Source: Shimia thalassica
Lineage (GTDB): Bacteria; Pseudomonadota; Alphaproteobacteria; Rhodobacterales; Rhodobacteraceae
DNA length: 64,000 bases
Reading direction: 5' to 3'
NCBI RefSeq assembly: GCF_001458215.1
Contig: NZ_CYTW01000001.1
Span: forward strand, 1,612,001 to 1,676,000
Below the pieces are notes generated by a model that was not told where the DNA came from, did no database searches, and was given only the letters and a program-made list of their open reading frames with translations. Position numbers and translations under genes: made by a program. Numbering within the stretch: position 1 is the first letter of the stretch; every line of letters begins with the position of its first letter. This document shows positions 44,898 through 53,595 of the stretch, in pieces.

Positions 44898-45887
44898 ATG
44901 ACTACAAACACGGCTACCCCTCCAGTTGCAATTCAAAAAGCTGCCACCGAAGCCACCACAGCCAAGGCAAATGGTGCTACGGCAAAGGCTCCTGCAGCCG
45001 CACGTACAGAGCCAAGTACGAGCCGCAAAACCGCGCCAACCCCCGAAGAGGTGCGTCTCGCTTTTGAAAGCGGCGAATACCCCTATGACAACAAGATGTC
45101 CCGTCGGGCGTATGAGACACAAAAGGCCAAGCTTCAGGCAGAACTGTTGAAAGTTCAGTTGTGGGCACAGGAGACGGGCCAGAAGTTCGTGATGCTGTTC
45201 GAAGGTCGCGATGCGGCTGGTAAAGGTGGAACGATCAAACGGTTTACCGAGCACCTGAACCCACGGAATGCCCGCGTTGTGGCACTGAACAAGCCCACCG
45301 ACGAAGAGCGCGGTCAATGGTATTTCCAGCGTTACATCGATCACCTGCCAACAGCTGGCGAGATGGTGCTTTATGACCGCTCCTGGTATAACCGCGCTGG
45401 TGTCGAGCGTGTGATGGGGTTCTGTGAACCTGGCGAGTATCTGGAATTCATGCGTCAAACCCCTGATCTCGAACAGATGCTGGTCCGGTCCGGTATCCGC
45501 CTTTACAAATACTGGTTCTCGGTCACGCAGGACGAACAGCGCCGCCGTTTTGAAAGCCGCGAAACCGATCCATTGAAACAGTGGAAGCTGTCGCCAATCG
45601 ACAAGGCGTCGCTGGGTAAATGGGACGACTATACCGAAGCCAAAGAAGCGATGTTCTTTTATACAGATACCGCAGATGCGCCTTGGACCGTGGTCAAATC
45701 GAACGACAAGAAACGTGCTCGTCTGAACTGTATGCTGCACTTCCTGAACTCGCTGGATTATCCGGGCAAGGATCTCAAGATCGCGCATGGTCCTGATCCG
45801 CTGATCGTGAATACGGCCAGCCACGTAATCCACCGTTCAGAGCATATTCTCGGCACAGCTTTGCACCCGAACGGCCGCAAAGCCTAA
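44898..45887 (+). CDS. ppk2: Polyphosphate kinase 2 (PPK2, class I-like)
   Basis: A 329-residue P-loop kinase. After an Ala/Thr-rich tail (1-50) the core has Walker [11 protein letters not shown] (103-112), NPRNARVVALNKPT, and Walker B with DRSWYNR (160-166), then the SDEKKRARLNC-like end (NDKKRARLNCML). PPK2 enzymes use polyphosphate to phosphorylate nucleoside diphosphates or the reverse. The single core and length suggest class I, which prefers GDP/ADP. The start follows AAGGAG. A second PPK2 is encoded at 57 kb. Confidence 0.94.
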   Translation: MTTNTATPPVAIQKAATEATTAKANGATAKAPAAARTEPSTSRKTAPTPEEVRLAFESGEYPYDNKMSRRAYETQKAKLQAELLKVQLWAQETGQKFVMLFEGRDAAGKGGTIKRFTEHLNPRNARVVALNKPTDEERGQWYFQRYIDHLPTAGEMVLYDRSWYNRAGVERVMGFCEPGEYLEFMRQTPDLEQMLVRSGIRLYKYWFSVTQDEQRRRFESRETDPLKQWKLSPIDKASLGKWDDYTEAKEAMFFYTDTADAPWTVVKSNDKKRARLNCMLHFLNSLDYPGKDLKIAHGPDPLIVNTASHVIHRSEHILGTALHPNGRKA

Positions 45888-45915
45888 GAGTTAGGACTCC
45901 TGCGGGCGCTGCGGA

Positions 45916-46569
45916 TCAGAGGAGGGGACGCAGCGCACTCTGAACGGGTAGGAGATCCGAGAAGGCGGTCATGATCGTTTCGGTCAGGCCGCCTTTTTTT
46001 ATGTCCTGAGGGGACTTGTCGAACCACACTGACAGCCCCTTGTGGCGCAAAAGATCGCCGCGTGGATGGTCCTTGGCATAGGGGGCTGGCACGCGTTTGA
46101 GTTCTGGCTCTGACAGGCGTGCGCCCTTGTGGGTCAGATCGGATACCAAAGTCGCAAATGTTGCGTCTTGGTCGACTGCCGCCCGCCAGTTCAACAAGGC
46201 GGTCTTGTCAAATCCCATGACGCCAGCGCCGATGCTGATGTAAGACGGGGAAATCCCGAAATACCACCCCTGTCCAGACGCCCCCGCCGGGGTCGTCCAA
46301 AGCATATGCAAATGCGTGTGATAGGGCGTTTTGTCTTTGGAAAAGCGGACATCGCGATGCGGGCGAAACAGCTTTGTTGTCACCGGTTGCGCAGTCATCC
46401 GCCCAAGATCGGCCGAAATGACATCCAGAAGGGCAAGGGCCGGATTCTTGAGAAGGGTATCATACTGCGCCTTGTTGTCCTGAAACCAGTCGCGTGAATT
46501 GTTGCTTTCCAGCTTGGTCAGAAATGCGCGGGCCTCGGGTACAAGACTGGCAAATGGATCAGATGACAT
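45916..46569 (-). CDS. DUF2461 (TIGR02453) family protein
   Basis: A 217-residue soluble protein. NNSRDWFQDNKAQYD near residue 25 and FRPHRDVRFSKDKTPYHTHLHML mark the TIGR02453 family, with GWYFGISPSYISIGAGVMGF and a DHPRGDLLRHKGLSV stretch later on. The function is not established. ATG 46569 fits the family start. It lies tail-to-tail with ppk2 and divergent from the MATE gene, whose start is 87 bp away. Confidence 0.87.
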   Translation of the reverse strand: MSSDPFASLVPEARAFLTKLESNNSRDWFQDNKAQYDTLLKNPALALLDVISADLGRMTAQPVTTKLFRPHRDVRFSKDKTPYHTHLHMLWTTPAGASGQGWYFGISPSYISIGAGVMGFDKTALLNWRAAVDQDATFATLVSDLTHKGARLSEPELKRVPAPYAKDHPRGDLLRHKGLSVWFDKSPQDIKKGGLTETIMTAFSDLLPVQSALRPLL

Positions 46570-46656
46570 GGCGATTTCCTCCTGTCCGGATCTTAGGCCC
46601 AAAAAGCATGCGACCGAAATGACATTCTTGCCAGAGCCCAATAGGAGGCATAAGGC

Positions 46657-48036
46657 TTGGGGATGACTACACCTGTTTCATATCGCGATCATTCGCGCGC
46701 CGTATTGCGGCTTGGGGTGCCTTTGATCGGGGGGCATGTGGCGCAATTTGCCGTGGGCCTAACGGATACGATCATGGTTGGATGGTATTCTGTCGAAGCA
46801 CTGGCTGCGGTTGTCCTTGGTGGTACCTTTTTCTTCGTGATCTTCATTCTGGGGTCGGGGTTTGCCATCGCTGTGATGCCTCTGGTTGCCGAGGCCGATG
46901 CCTCGGGCGACGAAGTGGCGGTGCGCCGGATCACGCGCATGGGGATGTGGTTGTCGTTGATCTTCGCCATTGTCGTGATGCCCCTGTTCTGGTTTTCGGG
47001 GTCTTTGCTAAGTGCGGCAGGGCAGACACCCGAAGTTTCCGAAACCGCGCAGCTTTATTTGCGCATTGCCGGTCTGGGATTGATCCCCGCCTTGCTTGTG
47101 ATGGTGCTCAAATCCTATCTGGCGGCGCTGGAACGCACACGGGTGGTGTTCTGGGTGACCGTTCTGAGTGCGATCACCAATGGTTTTGTAAATTACGCCC
47201 TGATTTTCGGGAACTGGGGCGCGCCTGAACTGGGCGTGGTGGGCGCGGCCCTGGCGTCGCTCGCGGTACAGACCGTCGCCATCATCGGTATTGTCCTTTA
47301 TGCCGTGCGTGCCTTGCCGGAACACACCATGTTCAGCCGGATCTGGCGACCCGATTGGGAAGCCTTTGCCCATGTTTTCCGTCTTGGGGCACCTATCGGT
47401 GTTACCAATCTGGCCGAAGTGGGCCTGTTTGCCGCCTCAAGCCTGATGATGGGGTGGTTGGGCACATTGCAGCTGGCCGCGCATGGTATCGCCCTGCAGC
47501 TGGCCAGCCTGACCTTCATGGTTCACTTGGGGTTGTCCAATGCGGCCACCGTGCGCGCAGGCAATGCAATAGGGCGGCGTGATGCGTTGAACCTCGCACG
47601 TGGTGCAAGGGTGGCATTGCTGATGTCGCTGGTCACCGCCTTTGTTGCGGTGGCGATCTTCCTGACGTTCCCCGAGCAGTTGTTGACCCTCTTCCTCAGC
47701 CCGACCGAGCCTGACCGCGATGCGATTCTGGCGATTGGCGTGAACCTGTTGTTTGTCGCGGCCCTGTTTCAGGTCGTGGATGGCGCGCAGATTCTGGCGT
47801 TGGGTCTGTTGCGCGGGGTGAAAGACACGCGCGCGCCGCTGATCATCGCCGCCTTTAGCTATTGGGTGATTGGCGTGCCTTGCGGATACATGCTTGGCTT
47901 TGTTTTGGGATGGGGTGGCGTTGGTGTCTGGCTCGGGCTTGTTTTTGGCCTGTCCGTTGCGGCGTGTTTGTTGCTCTGGCGGTTCTGGGGGCCAAAGCTG
48001 ACCTCGCTCAGACAGCAGTTTTCTCCGGCGGGTTAA
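46657..48036 (+). CDS. MATE family efflux transporter
   Basis: A 459-residue twelve-segment MATE protein of the NorM type (RLGVPLIGGHVAQFAVGLTDTIMVGWYSVEALAAV at the start, ALASLAVQTVAIIG in the middle). It exports cationic compounds with Na+ or H+. TTG 46657 is preferred because AGGAGG lies 8 bp upstream; ATG 46663 is 14 bp away. It ends tail-to-tail with gluQ, the two stops sharing TTAA. It differs enough from the MATE at 16-1407 to be a separate paralog. Confidence 0.93.
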   Translation: MGMTTPVSYRDHSRAVLRLGVPLIGGHVAQFAVGLTDTIMVGWYSVEALAAVVLGGTFFFVIFILGSGFAIAVMPLVAEADASGDEVAVRRITRMGMWLSLIFAIVVMPLFWFSGSLLSAAGQTPEVSETAQLYLRIAGLGLIPALLVMVLKSYLAALERTRVVFWVTVLSAITNGFVNYALIFGNWGAPELGVVGAALASLAVQTVAIIGIVLYAVRALPEHTMFSRIWRPDWEAFAHVFRLGAPIGVTNLAEVGLFAASSLMMGWLGTLQLAAHGIALQLASLTFMVHLGLSNAATVRAGNAIGRRDALNLARGARVALLMSLVTAFVAVAIFLTFPEQLLTLFLSPTEPDRDAILAIGVNLLFVAALFQVVDGAQILALGLLRGVKDTRAPLIIAAFSYWVIGVPCGYMLGFVLGWGGVGVWLGLVFGLSVAACLLLWRFWGPKLTSLRQQFSPAG

Positions 48037-48869
48037 AGCCCGACCAGGGCGCGGATGTCTGCGGGTGACAGGCCGTCTTCCCTGAACTTGGAAATGGCAC
48101 GCGCATCGTCCCGTTTGGCAAGACGCTTGCCGGCCTCGTCGCGGATCAGCCCGTGATGGTGATAGCGCGGCGTTGGCATCTCCAACAGGGATTGCAGCAA
48201 CATATGGATTCGTGTCGCTTCAAAAAGATCCTCGCCGCGAATGACATCTGTCACGCCAGAGTCGAAATCATCCACCACCACGGACAGATGATACGAGGCC
48301 GCCATGTCGCGGCGCGACAGAACCACATCTCCGACGGTGTTTGTCATGTCCTGTGCGATCAGCGTGTGTGCACCGTGATGCGTTGGGCCGGTTTCCTCAA
48401 AGCGGGCAGGCAGACCGGTCAGACAGGCCTGGTGCATATTCAGGCGCGTACAGGTGGCGTCGGAAAGGCCAAGGTGCAATGCGCGGCAGGTGCCTGGATA
48501 AATGCGCCCGTCCGGCCCGAAATCCGGCTGACCTTCCTGAGGGGCATTGGCCGCCGCCTCGATATCACGACGGGAACAGCGGCATTCAAAGGTTAGACCT
48601 CTGTCGCGCAACCGGGCCAGAACCGCAGTATAGTCCTGAAAATGGTCCGACTGGCGCCGCACGGGACCATCCCAACGCACCCCCAACCATGTCAGGTCAT
48701 CATAGATTTGGTCTTCCCAGTGCGGACGGGCCCGCGACTGGTCCAGATCATCAATCCGCAGCAGGAATTTGCCCCCCACAGCCCGTGCCCGATCATGCGC
48801 CAGAAGTGCCGAATAGGCATGTCCCAGATGCAGCGGACCCGTGGGTGAGGGGGCAAAGCGCGTGATCAT
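48033..48869 (-). CDS. gluQ: Glutamyl-Q tRNA(Asp) synthetase
   Basis: A 278-residue truncated GluRS-like enzyme. [19 protein letters not shown] (HLGH 14-17) and [15 protein letters not shown] at the end are the HIGH and KMSKS equivalents; CRCSRRDI holds zinc-binding cysteines. It lacks the anticodon-binding domain and attaches glutamate to queuosine in tRNA-Asp. Its ATG overlaps the trmFO stop (ATGA), so two tRNA-modification genes form one unit. Confidence 0.94.
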   Translation of the reverse strand: MITRFAPSPTGPLHLGHAYSALLAHDRARAVGGKFLLRIDDLDQSRARPHWEDQIYDDLTWLGVRWDGPVRRQSDHFQDYTAVLARLRDRGLTFECRCSRRDIEAAANAPQEGQPDFGPDGRIYPGTCRALHLGLSDATCTRLNMHQACLTGLPARFEETGPTHHGAHTLIAQDMTNTVGDVVLSRRDMAASYHLSVVVDDFDSGVTDVIRGEDLFEATRIHMLLQSLLEMPTPRYHHHGLIRDEAGKRLAKRDDARAISKFREDGLSPADIRALVGL

Positions 48870-50206
48870 TGCGCGTCAAGCCATCCCTGCCATTCGGCCT
48901 TGGCGCGATCGGTATAGGCTTTGTACCGGTCCTTGCGACCACGACGGCCCCCTTTGAGACCCTCTACCGGCTGGAACAATCCAAAGTTGACGTTCATCGG
49001 CTGAAAGGTCTTGGCTTCGGCGCCACCGGTGATGTGATGCACCAAGGCCCCCATCGCCGTGTTCTGGGGCGCGGTTTCAATTGTCTTGCCCAGAATCTCT
49101 GCGGCGGCCAGACGGCCCGCCAAAAGACCCATCGCGGCGCTTTCGACATAACCTTCAACGCCGGTCACCTGTCCAGCAAAGCGAATATGCGGACGCGACT
49201 TCAGGCGCATCTGGTTGTCCAAAAGCGTGGGCGAATTGATAAAGGTGTTGCGGTGAATCCCCCCCAGACGCGCGAACGACGCATCCTCGAGACCGGGGAT
49301 CATTTTGAACACTTCGGTTTGCGCGCCGTACTTCATCTTGGTCTGGAAGCCGACTATATTATATAGCGTTCCCAGTGCGTTATCACGGCGAAGTTGAACC
49401 ACCGCATAAGGTTTGTCATCGGGCCTGTTGGCATTGGTCAGGCCCACAGGTTTCATGGGACCAAAGCGCAGGGTTTCACGGCCGCGTTCCGCCATCACCT
49501 CGATCGGCAGGCAGCCGTCAAAATAACCAGCGGTTTCGCCTTCATGAAATTCCGTTTTGTCCGCAGCCAGCAGGGCATCAATAAACGCCTCATACTGGTC
49601 TTTGGTCATCGGGCAATTCAGATAGGCTTTCTGCTCTTCCTCGGTTTCGCCCTTGTCATAGCGCGACTGAAGCCACGCGATGTCCATATTGACCGACTCG
49701 GCATAGACGATGGGCGCAATGGCGTCGAAAAACGCCAGACGCTCTGCGCCTGTTTCGGCCTGAATGGCCGCCCCCAGATTTGCCGAGGTCAGGGGACCCG
49801 TAGCGATGATCCAGTGTCCATCGTCCGGCAACTCGGTGATCTCGCCATACTCGACCCGCACATTCGGCAGCGCCAGAAGCGCCTCGGTGACGCTTTCTGC
49901 GAAGGGATCCCGATCTACTGCCAAGGCGCCGCCCGCAGGCAGACGGTGTTTGTCGGCCGTTTGCATGATCAGCCCGTTGGCCGCGCGCATTTCCCAATGC
50001 AACAGCCCAACAGCGTTCTGTTCATCATCGTCCGAACGGAACGAGTTCGAGCAAACCATCTCGGCCAGATGTCCGGTCCGGTGCGCAAAAGTTTCAACGT
50101 TGGGACGCATTTCGTGGATCACCACGTCGACGCCCATATGAGCGGCCTGCCATGCGGCCTCTGAGCCGGCCATTCCGCCGCCAAGGATATGCAATGTGTG
50201 TGTCAT
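48866..50206 (-). CDS. trmFO: tRNA (uracil-54-C5)-methyltransferase TrmFO
   Basis: The 446-residue flavoprotein methylates U54 in the T loop of tRNA using methylene-THF and [21 protein letters not shown] is the FAD fold, followed by [21 protein letters not shown], the conserved TrmFO stretch with catalytic region, and a long C-terminal part with [22 protein letters not shown] 50206 matches the family start. An in-frame ATG at 50281 (extra 25 residues) lies inside a strong hairpin and lacks a ribosome-binding site. It is cotranscribed with gluQ. Confidence 0.94.
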   Translation of the reverse strand: MTHTLHILGGGMAGSEAAWQAAHMGVDVVIHEMRPNVETFAHRTGHLAEMVCSNSFRSDDDEQNAVGLLHWEMRAANGLIMQTADKHRLPAGGALAVDRDPFAESVTEALLALPNVRVEYGEITELPDDGHWIIATGPLTSANLGAAIQAETGAERLAFFDAIAPIVYAESVNMDIAWLQSRYDKGETEEEQKAYLNCPMTKDQYEAFIDALLAADKTEFHEGETAGYFDGCLPIEVMAERGRETLRFGPMKPVGLTNANRPDDKPYAVVQLRRDNALGTLYNIVGFQTKMKYGAQTEVFKMIPGLEDASFARLGGIHRNTFINSPTLLDNQMRLKSRPHIRFAGQVTGVEGYVESAAMGLLAGRLAAAEILGKTIETAPQNTAMGALVHHITGGAEAKTFQPMNVNFGLFQPVEGLKGGRRGRKDRYKAYTDRAKAEWQGWLDAQ

Positions 50207-50256
50207 GGCGCGGACATAAGCCCGAAACAGCGTTTTGGAAAGGGGAGAAGAAGAAC

Positions 50257-50326
50257 CTGGGTCGCCGGGCGGGTATGTCATGGTCCAGAGAGAGGACCCG
50301 GAGGGACCTTCCGCGCGGCGACCCAG
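50257..50326 (-). ncRNA. Candidate structured RNA / leader upstream of trmFO
   Basis: CTGGGTCGCCG (50257-50267) and CGGCGACCCAG (50316-50326) form a perfect 11-bp stem. After one G-G mismatch, GCGG (50269-50272) pairs with CCGC (50311-50314), and inside GGTCC (50282-50286) pairs with GGACC (50294-50298). It lies 50 bp upstream of the trmFO ATG. On the minus strand it is followed by a pyrimidine-rich stretch but no clean T run. It may be a leader of trmFO or a separate RNA on either strand; I do not recognise the family. Confidence 0.4.
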
Positions 50327-50759
50327 TGTTGAAAAGTCGTGCAGTGACGACATGACCGTTATCGCACGAACGCATAGCTTGTCCTAGGGGAAAATGACGG
50401 TTTTTGTGCCCTCAGACGGAAACAATCTTTTGTGATTGCGACGTTTCGGTGAACAATAAATGAGCAGTTTTTTAAGAGGGGGTGGCCCTTTGATAGGGCG
50501 AGGTAAGTCGGGGTGCCCGTCTCAAATGGCCGCCCCCCTCAGCGATCACTGTTCAGTGGTCGCATAGCGAACTGTTCGGACGTCGACGCAGCAAATGGCA
50601 ACCAACCAGCCCCTTCTGGGCCGAGATCAGGTTACCCGTTTTGCGTCTATTCCGAATCCGGCACACCAACTGCGCCGGACGATTTCTTTCACTGTATCCG
50701 ATCCTCTTGTCGCGAATAACAAAAATTCTTGAAAAACACCGTTGCGAAGGTGGAAACGC
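50327..50759. other. Gene-free region upstream of trmFO and downstream of the enoyl-CoA hydratase gene
   Basis: No coding frame here looks real. Around 50520-50700 the base composition is gene-like, and the text resembles degenerate, stop-interrupted intergenic elements seen in other Rhodobacteraceae. I infer decayed sequence but cannot name a parent. Promoters for trmFO (minus) should lie in the left part. Confidence 0.4.
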
Positions 50760-51545
50760 TTACTGTGACCAGTCGGGATCGCGTTTCTCGAGAAAGGCGC
50801 TGATGCCTTCTTCGGTGTCCCGGTACAGCATGTTTTCGACCATAACGTCGCCGGTATAGGCATAGGCGTCCGAGGTGTTCATGGTGATCTGGTTATAGAA
50901 CGCCTCTTTTCCGACCCGAACGGCCGCACCCAGCTTGGCCGCCACGGTCTCGGCCAGCTCTGTCGCTTTTGCGTCCAACTGATCGGCGGGCACGACATGA
51001 TTCACCAATCCGATATCGCGGGCTTCGTCGGCATTTAGAAACCGGCCCGTTGTCAGCATTTCAAAGGCCTGTTTGCGATGCACATTGCGGGTCAGGGCAA
51101 CCATCGGTGTGGAACAAAACAGCCCGATATTGACGCCGTTCACGCCAAATCGCGTGCCCTCGGCGGCAACGGCCATGTCGCATGTGGCCACCAGTTGGCA
51201 TCCGGCGGCGGTGGCGATCCCATGAACGCGGGCAATCACGGGCTGGGGCAGGGACTGTACCGTCATCATCATCTGGGCGCAGCGGTCAAACAAATCCTTG
51301 AAATACGCCTTGCCGCCATCTTCGGCCTGTCGACCCGCGGTCATTTGCTTGAGATCATGCCCCGCACAAAAGGCCTTGCCCGATCCCGAAAGCACCACAG
51401 CGCGCACAGATCTGTCTTCCTTGAGACCGTCCAGCGTGCTTTGCAGCGCGGCGAGCATTTCATCGGAGAGCGCGTTCAAGCGGTCCGGCGCGTTGAGATT
51501 GAGGTACGCAACTGCATTAACGTCGCGACGTTCCAGAATTTCCAT
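50760..51545 (-). CDS. Enoyl-CoA hydratase/isomerase family protein
   Basis: A 261-residue crotonase-fold protein. LSGSGKAFCAGHDLKQM is the first oxyanion-hole segment, HGIATAAGCQLVATCDMAVAAEGTRFGVNGVNIGLF the second, with the acidic residues expected for hydratase shifted (no obvious ExxxE), so it may be an isomerase or thioester hydrolase. ATG 51545 fits the family start. It acts on an acyl-CoA in the cytoplasm and is divergent from a PaaI-type thioesterase gene, which suggests a related CoA-thioester role. Confidence 0.88.
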   Translation of the reverse strand: MEILERRDVNAVAYLNLNAPDRLNALSDEMLAALQSTLDGLKEDRSVRAVVLSGSGKAFCAGHDLKQMTAGRQAEDGGKAYFKDLFDRCAQMMMTVQSLPQPVIARVHGIATAAGCQLVATCDMAVAAEGTRFGVNGVNIGLFCSTPMVALTRNVHRKQAFEMLTTGRFLNADEARDIGLVNHVVPADQLDAKATELAETVAAKLGAAVRVGKEAFYNQITMNTSDAYAYTGDVMVENMLYRDTEEGISAFLEKRDPDWSQ

Positions 51546-51601
51546 CTTGTCCTCCCTAGGGTATGGCGCAAACCTAGCGGGACAATTTGAGGGAGGGAAG
51601 T

Positions 51602-52030
51602 ATGCAAGCCGTGATGACAGCAGAAGAAATGATGGAATACCTCGAAGAGGTGTTCCCACAAGTTAACAATGACTTTGCGATCGATCATATGGATGGCACG
51701 AAAACTGTCATGCGCCTGTTGACGGCAGAACGTCACTTGCGCCCGGGCGGAACGGTTTCGGGCCCTTCGATGTTCGCCTTGGCCGATGTTTGCGCCTATG
51801 TCGCGACAATGGCCTGTATCGGCAAACAGGCGCTGGCTGTTACGACAAACTGTTCGCTGGATTTCATGCGCAAACCCGAAGCCGGCAAGGATCTGGTCGC
51901 CGTCGCGACGCTTTTGAAGCTGGGCAAATCCCTCTCGGTGACGGACATCCTGATCTATTCGGAAGGGATGGAGGCTCCGGTGGCGCGGGCGTCGATGACC
52001 TATTCCCTCCCGCGTGCAAGCGGGGCATAA
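51602..52030 (+). CDS. PaaI family thioesterase (hotdog fold)
   Basis: A 142-residue hotdog-fold protein with GGTVSGPSMFALADVCAYVATM, the long central helix with the catalytic Asp, and TNCSLDFMRKPEAGKDL. PaaI-type enzymes hydrolyse (hydroxy)phenylacetyl- or medium-chain acyl-CoA. ATG 51602 follows GAGGGAGG; the frame opens a little further upstream. Divergent from the crotonase gene with 56 bp between. Confidence 0.88.
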   Translation: MQAVMTAEEMMEYLEEVFPQVNNDFAIDHMDGTKTVMRLLTAERHLRPGGTVSGPSMFALADVCAYVATMACIGKQALAVTTNCSLDFMRKPEAGKDLVAVATLLKLGKSLSVTDILIYSEGMEAPVARASMTYSLPRASGA

Positions 52031-52176
52031 CCCGCACACCCCAACCAAAGCTCATCACACAAAGCAAAGCGGCCATGCGTTTCAATGTCATGGTATAAGT
52101 ATTCTGAATTTGATATGTGATGCGGGCGCTGCGAAGGCCTCACCTGATCCTTCGTCGATTCACAGGAGACACAGCA

Positions 52177-53145
52177 ATGACTGACGCGCCTATATCCGAG
52201 CCCAAACTCAAACATTTTCCTGTGCCATTCTTTGCGGTGGTCATGGGGATGATGGGCTTGACACTTGCCCTGCACACCGCTGCCGATGTGTATCCCGTTC
52301 TGGCCATGGTATCCGAGGTTTTCATGTGGGGCGGCATTGCGGCTTTCTTGGTGATTTCAATGTTTTACATCGCCAAGTTCATGACCTATCGGACTGCCAT
52401 CTATGCCGAGTGGAACCACCCCGTGCGTCTGGCGTTCTTTCCGGCGATTTCAATTTCCCTGCTTTTGATCGCAACGGCGCTGATGTCCAGCTTTCCAGAC
52501 GCGGCGCGCGGCATCTGGATCATCGGGGCAGCATTACAAGCGGTACTGACGCTGGCAGTGATTTCAGGATGGATCAGCCACCGGTCATTCGAGGTGGGAC
52601 AACTTACGCCGGCGTGGTTCATTCCTGCGGTGGGAAATGTGGTGGCACCAGTGGCGGGCGCACCGCTTGGCTATGTTGAGTTGTCCTGGCTGTTTTTCTC
52701 AACCGGACTGGTGTTCTGGGTGGTTTTGTTGACTTTGGTGTTCAACCGCTTGATCTTTCACAACCCGATCCCCGGCAAACTGTATCCGACTCTGGTCATT
52801 CTGATTGCACCACCGGCGGTCGCGTTTCTGGCGTATGTGAACCTGACAGGGGACATTGATCCGTTTGCGCGTATCCTGCTGAACAGTGGATATGTTTTTG
52901 CCGCGTTGATGGTGATCCAGATCCCGAACTTTGCCAAACTTCCTTTTGCGCTGCCTTGGTGGGCGCTGAGCTTTCCAGTGGCGGCGCTGACGATTGCGTC
53001 TTTCCGTTTTGCCGCGCTGGCAGGATCACAGGCGCATGTGGTGATCGGAACCTGCATTCTTGTCGTGCTCTGTGCAATCATGGCAGGGCTGATCTATCGC
53101 ACGGCTGTGGCCATCATCCGAAACGAGATTTGCGTGCCGGAATAA
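52177..53145 (+). CDS. TDT family channel/transporter (SLAC1/TehA-like)
   Basis: A 322-residue membrane protein with ten hydrophobic segments. The N-terminal HFPVPFFAVVMGMMGLTLALH resembles the first SLAC1/TehA helix, and SWLFFSTGLVFWVVLLTLVFNRLI and FRFAALAGSQAHVVI are typical of the family. These are anion channels or dicarboxylate carriers. ATG 52177 follows CAGGAGAC. A terminator for the opposite strand lies just downstream. Confidence 0.88.
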   Translation: MTDAPISEPKLKHFPVPFFAVVMGMMGLTLALHTAADVYPVLAMVSEVFMWGGIAAFLVISMFYIAKFMTYRTAIYAEWNHPVRLAFFPAISISLLLIATALMSSFPDAARGIWIIGAALQAVLTLAVISGWISHRSFEVGQLTPAWFIPAVGNVVAPVAGAPLGYVELSWLFFSTGLVFWVVLLTLVFNRLIFHNPIPGKLYPTLVILIAPPAVAFLAYVNLTGDIDPFARILLNSGYVFAALMVIQIPNFAKLPFALPWWALSFPVAALTIASFRFAALAGSQAHVVIGTCILVVLCAIMAGLIYRTAVAIIRNEICVPE

Positions 53146-53157
53146 CACCGTGACATA

Positions 53158-53184
53158 TAAAAAGGGCCGGGATTTCTCCCGGCC
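53158..53184 (-). terminator. Terminator of the DUF1127 gene
   Basis: GGCCGGGA (53165-53172) and TCCCGGCC (53177-53184) form a perfect 8-bp stem with a TTTC loop. On the minus strand it is followed by a run of T, so it ends the DUF1127 transcript; the plus-strand channel gene could use the hairpin less well. Confidence 0.8.
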
Positions 53185-53208
53185 TCAGGTCACTGACGTG
53201 TAACGGGG

Positions 53209-53439
53209 TTAGCCACGCCAGAACATTTTGGCGGCTTCATCTTTGGCCTCTTGCAAAGAGATGCCGACATCCTGAAGGCGCGCGGCGTCCAGTCGGGCCA
53301 ATGCACGACGGGTGCGCACGCGCCTGTCCCAAGTGGTGACGGTCACCGCAAATGCCACTGCCCAGCGTGCGACAACCGGAAGAGGATAGTCTTGCGCGAA
53401 AGAAATCAGCTGCTTGCTGTGGTGTGCCGTTTGTACCAT
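53209..53439 (-). CDS. DUF1127 small protein
   Basis: A 76-residue protein. The C-terminal half has the DUF1127 arginine-rich pattern: RWAVAFAVTVTTWDRRVRTRRALARLDAARLQDVGISLQEAKDEAAKMFW. Such short basic proteins are frequent in alphaproteobacteria; one Rhodobacter member (CcaF1) binds RNA. ATG 53439 follows AGGAC. It is divergent from the MocR regulator and an operator lies 14 bp upstream of its start, so it is a likely target of that regulator. Confidence 0.85.
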   Translation of the reverse strand: MVQTAHHSKQLISFAQDYPLPVVARWAVAFAVTVTTWDRRVRTRRALARLDAARLQDVGISLQEAKDEAAKMFWRG

Positions 53440-53452
53440 TGGGAATGTCCTT

Positions 53453-53595
53453 TTGTATTGATACAATTTGTTACCTGCGATAATGTATTGGTACAAAATC
53501 TATTCGTTTAGGTACAGGAATACATTGTGACTGATACAATTTGGCCGCCGGACTTTCAGGATTCAACGCAATCCAAGTATATTGTATTGATACAA
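53453..53595. promoter_or_regulatory. Array of TTGTATTGATACAA operators, probable MocR sites
   Basis: Perfect or near-perfect copies of the palindrome TTGTATT/GATACAA occur at 53453-53466, 53483-53496 (one base per arm changed) and 53582-53595, the last inside the MocR coding region. Half-sites lie at 53511-53516 and 53533-53539. Spacing of the right halves is 30, 21, 22 and 56 bp, close to helical turns for several. The array covers both divergent promoters. Confidence 0.7.

Noticed and set aside
44619-45833. Long minus-strand open frame continuous with DUF2218
   Set aside because: It is antisense to the well-supported PPK2 gene and has Cys-rich, low-complexity text with no domain. Only its last 96 codons are real.
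50206-50281. Longer TrmFO starting at an upstream ATG
   Set aside because: The 25 added residues are Pro/Ser-rich, precede the FAD-binding start of the family, lack a ribosome-binding site and lie in a hairpin.
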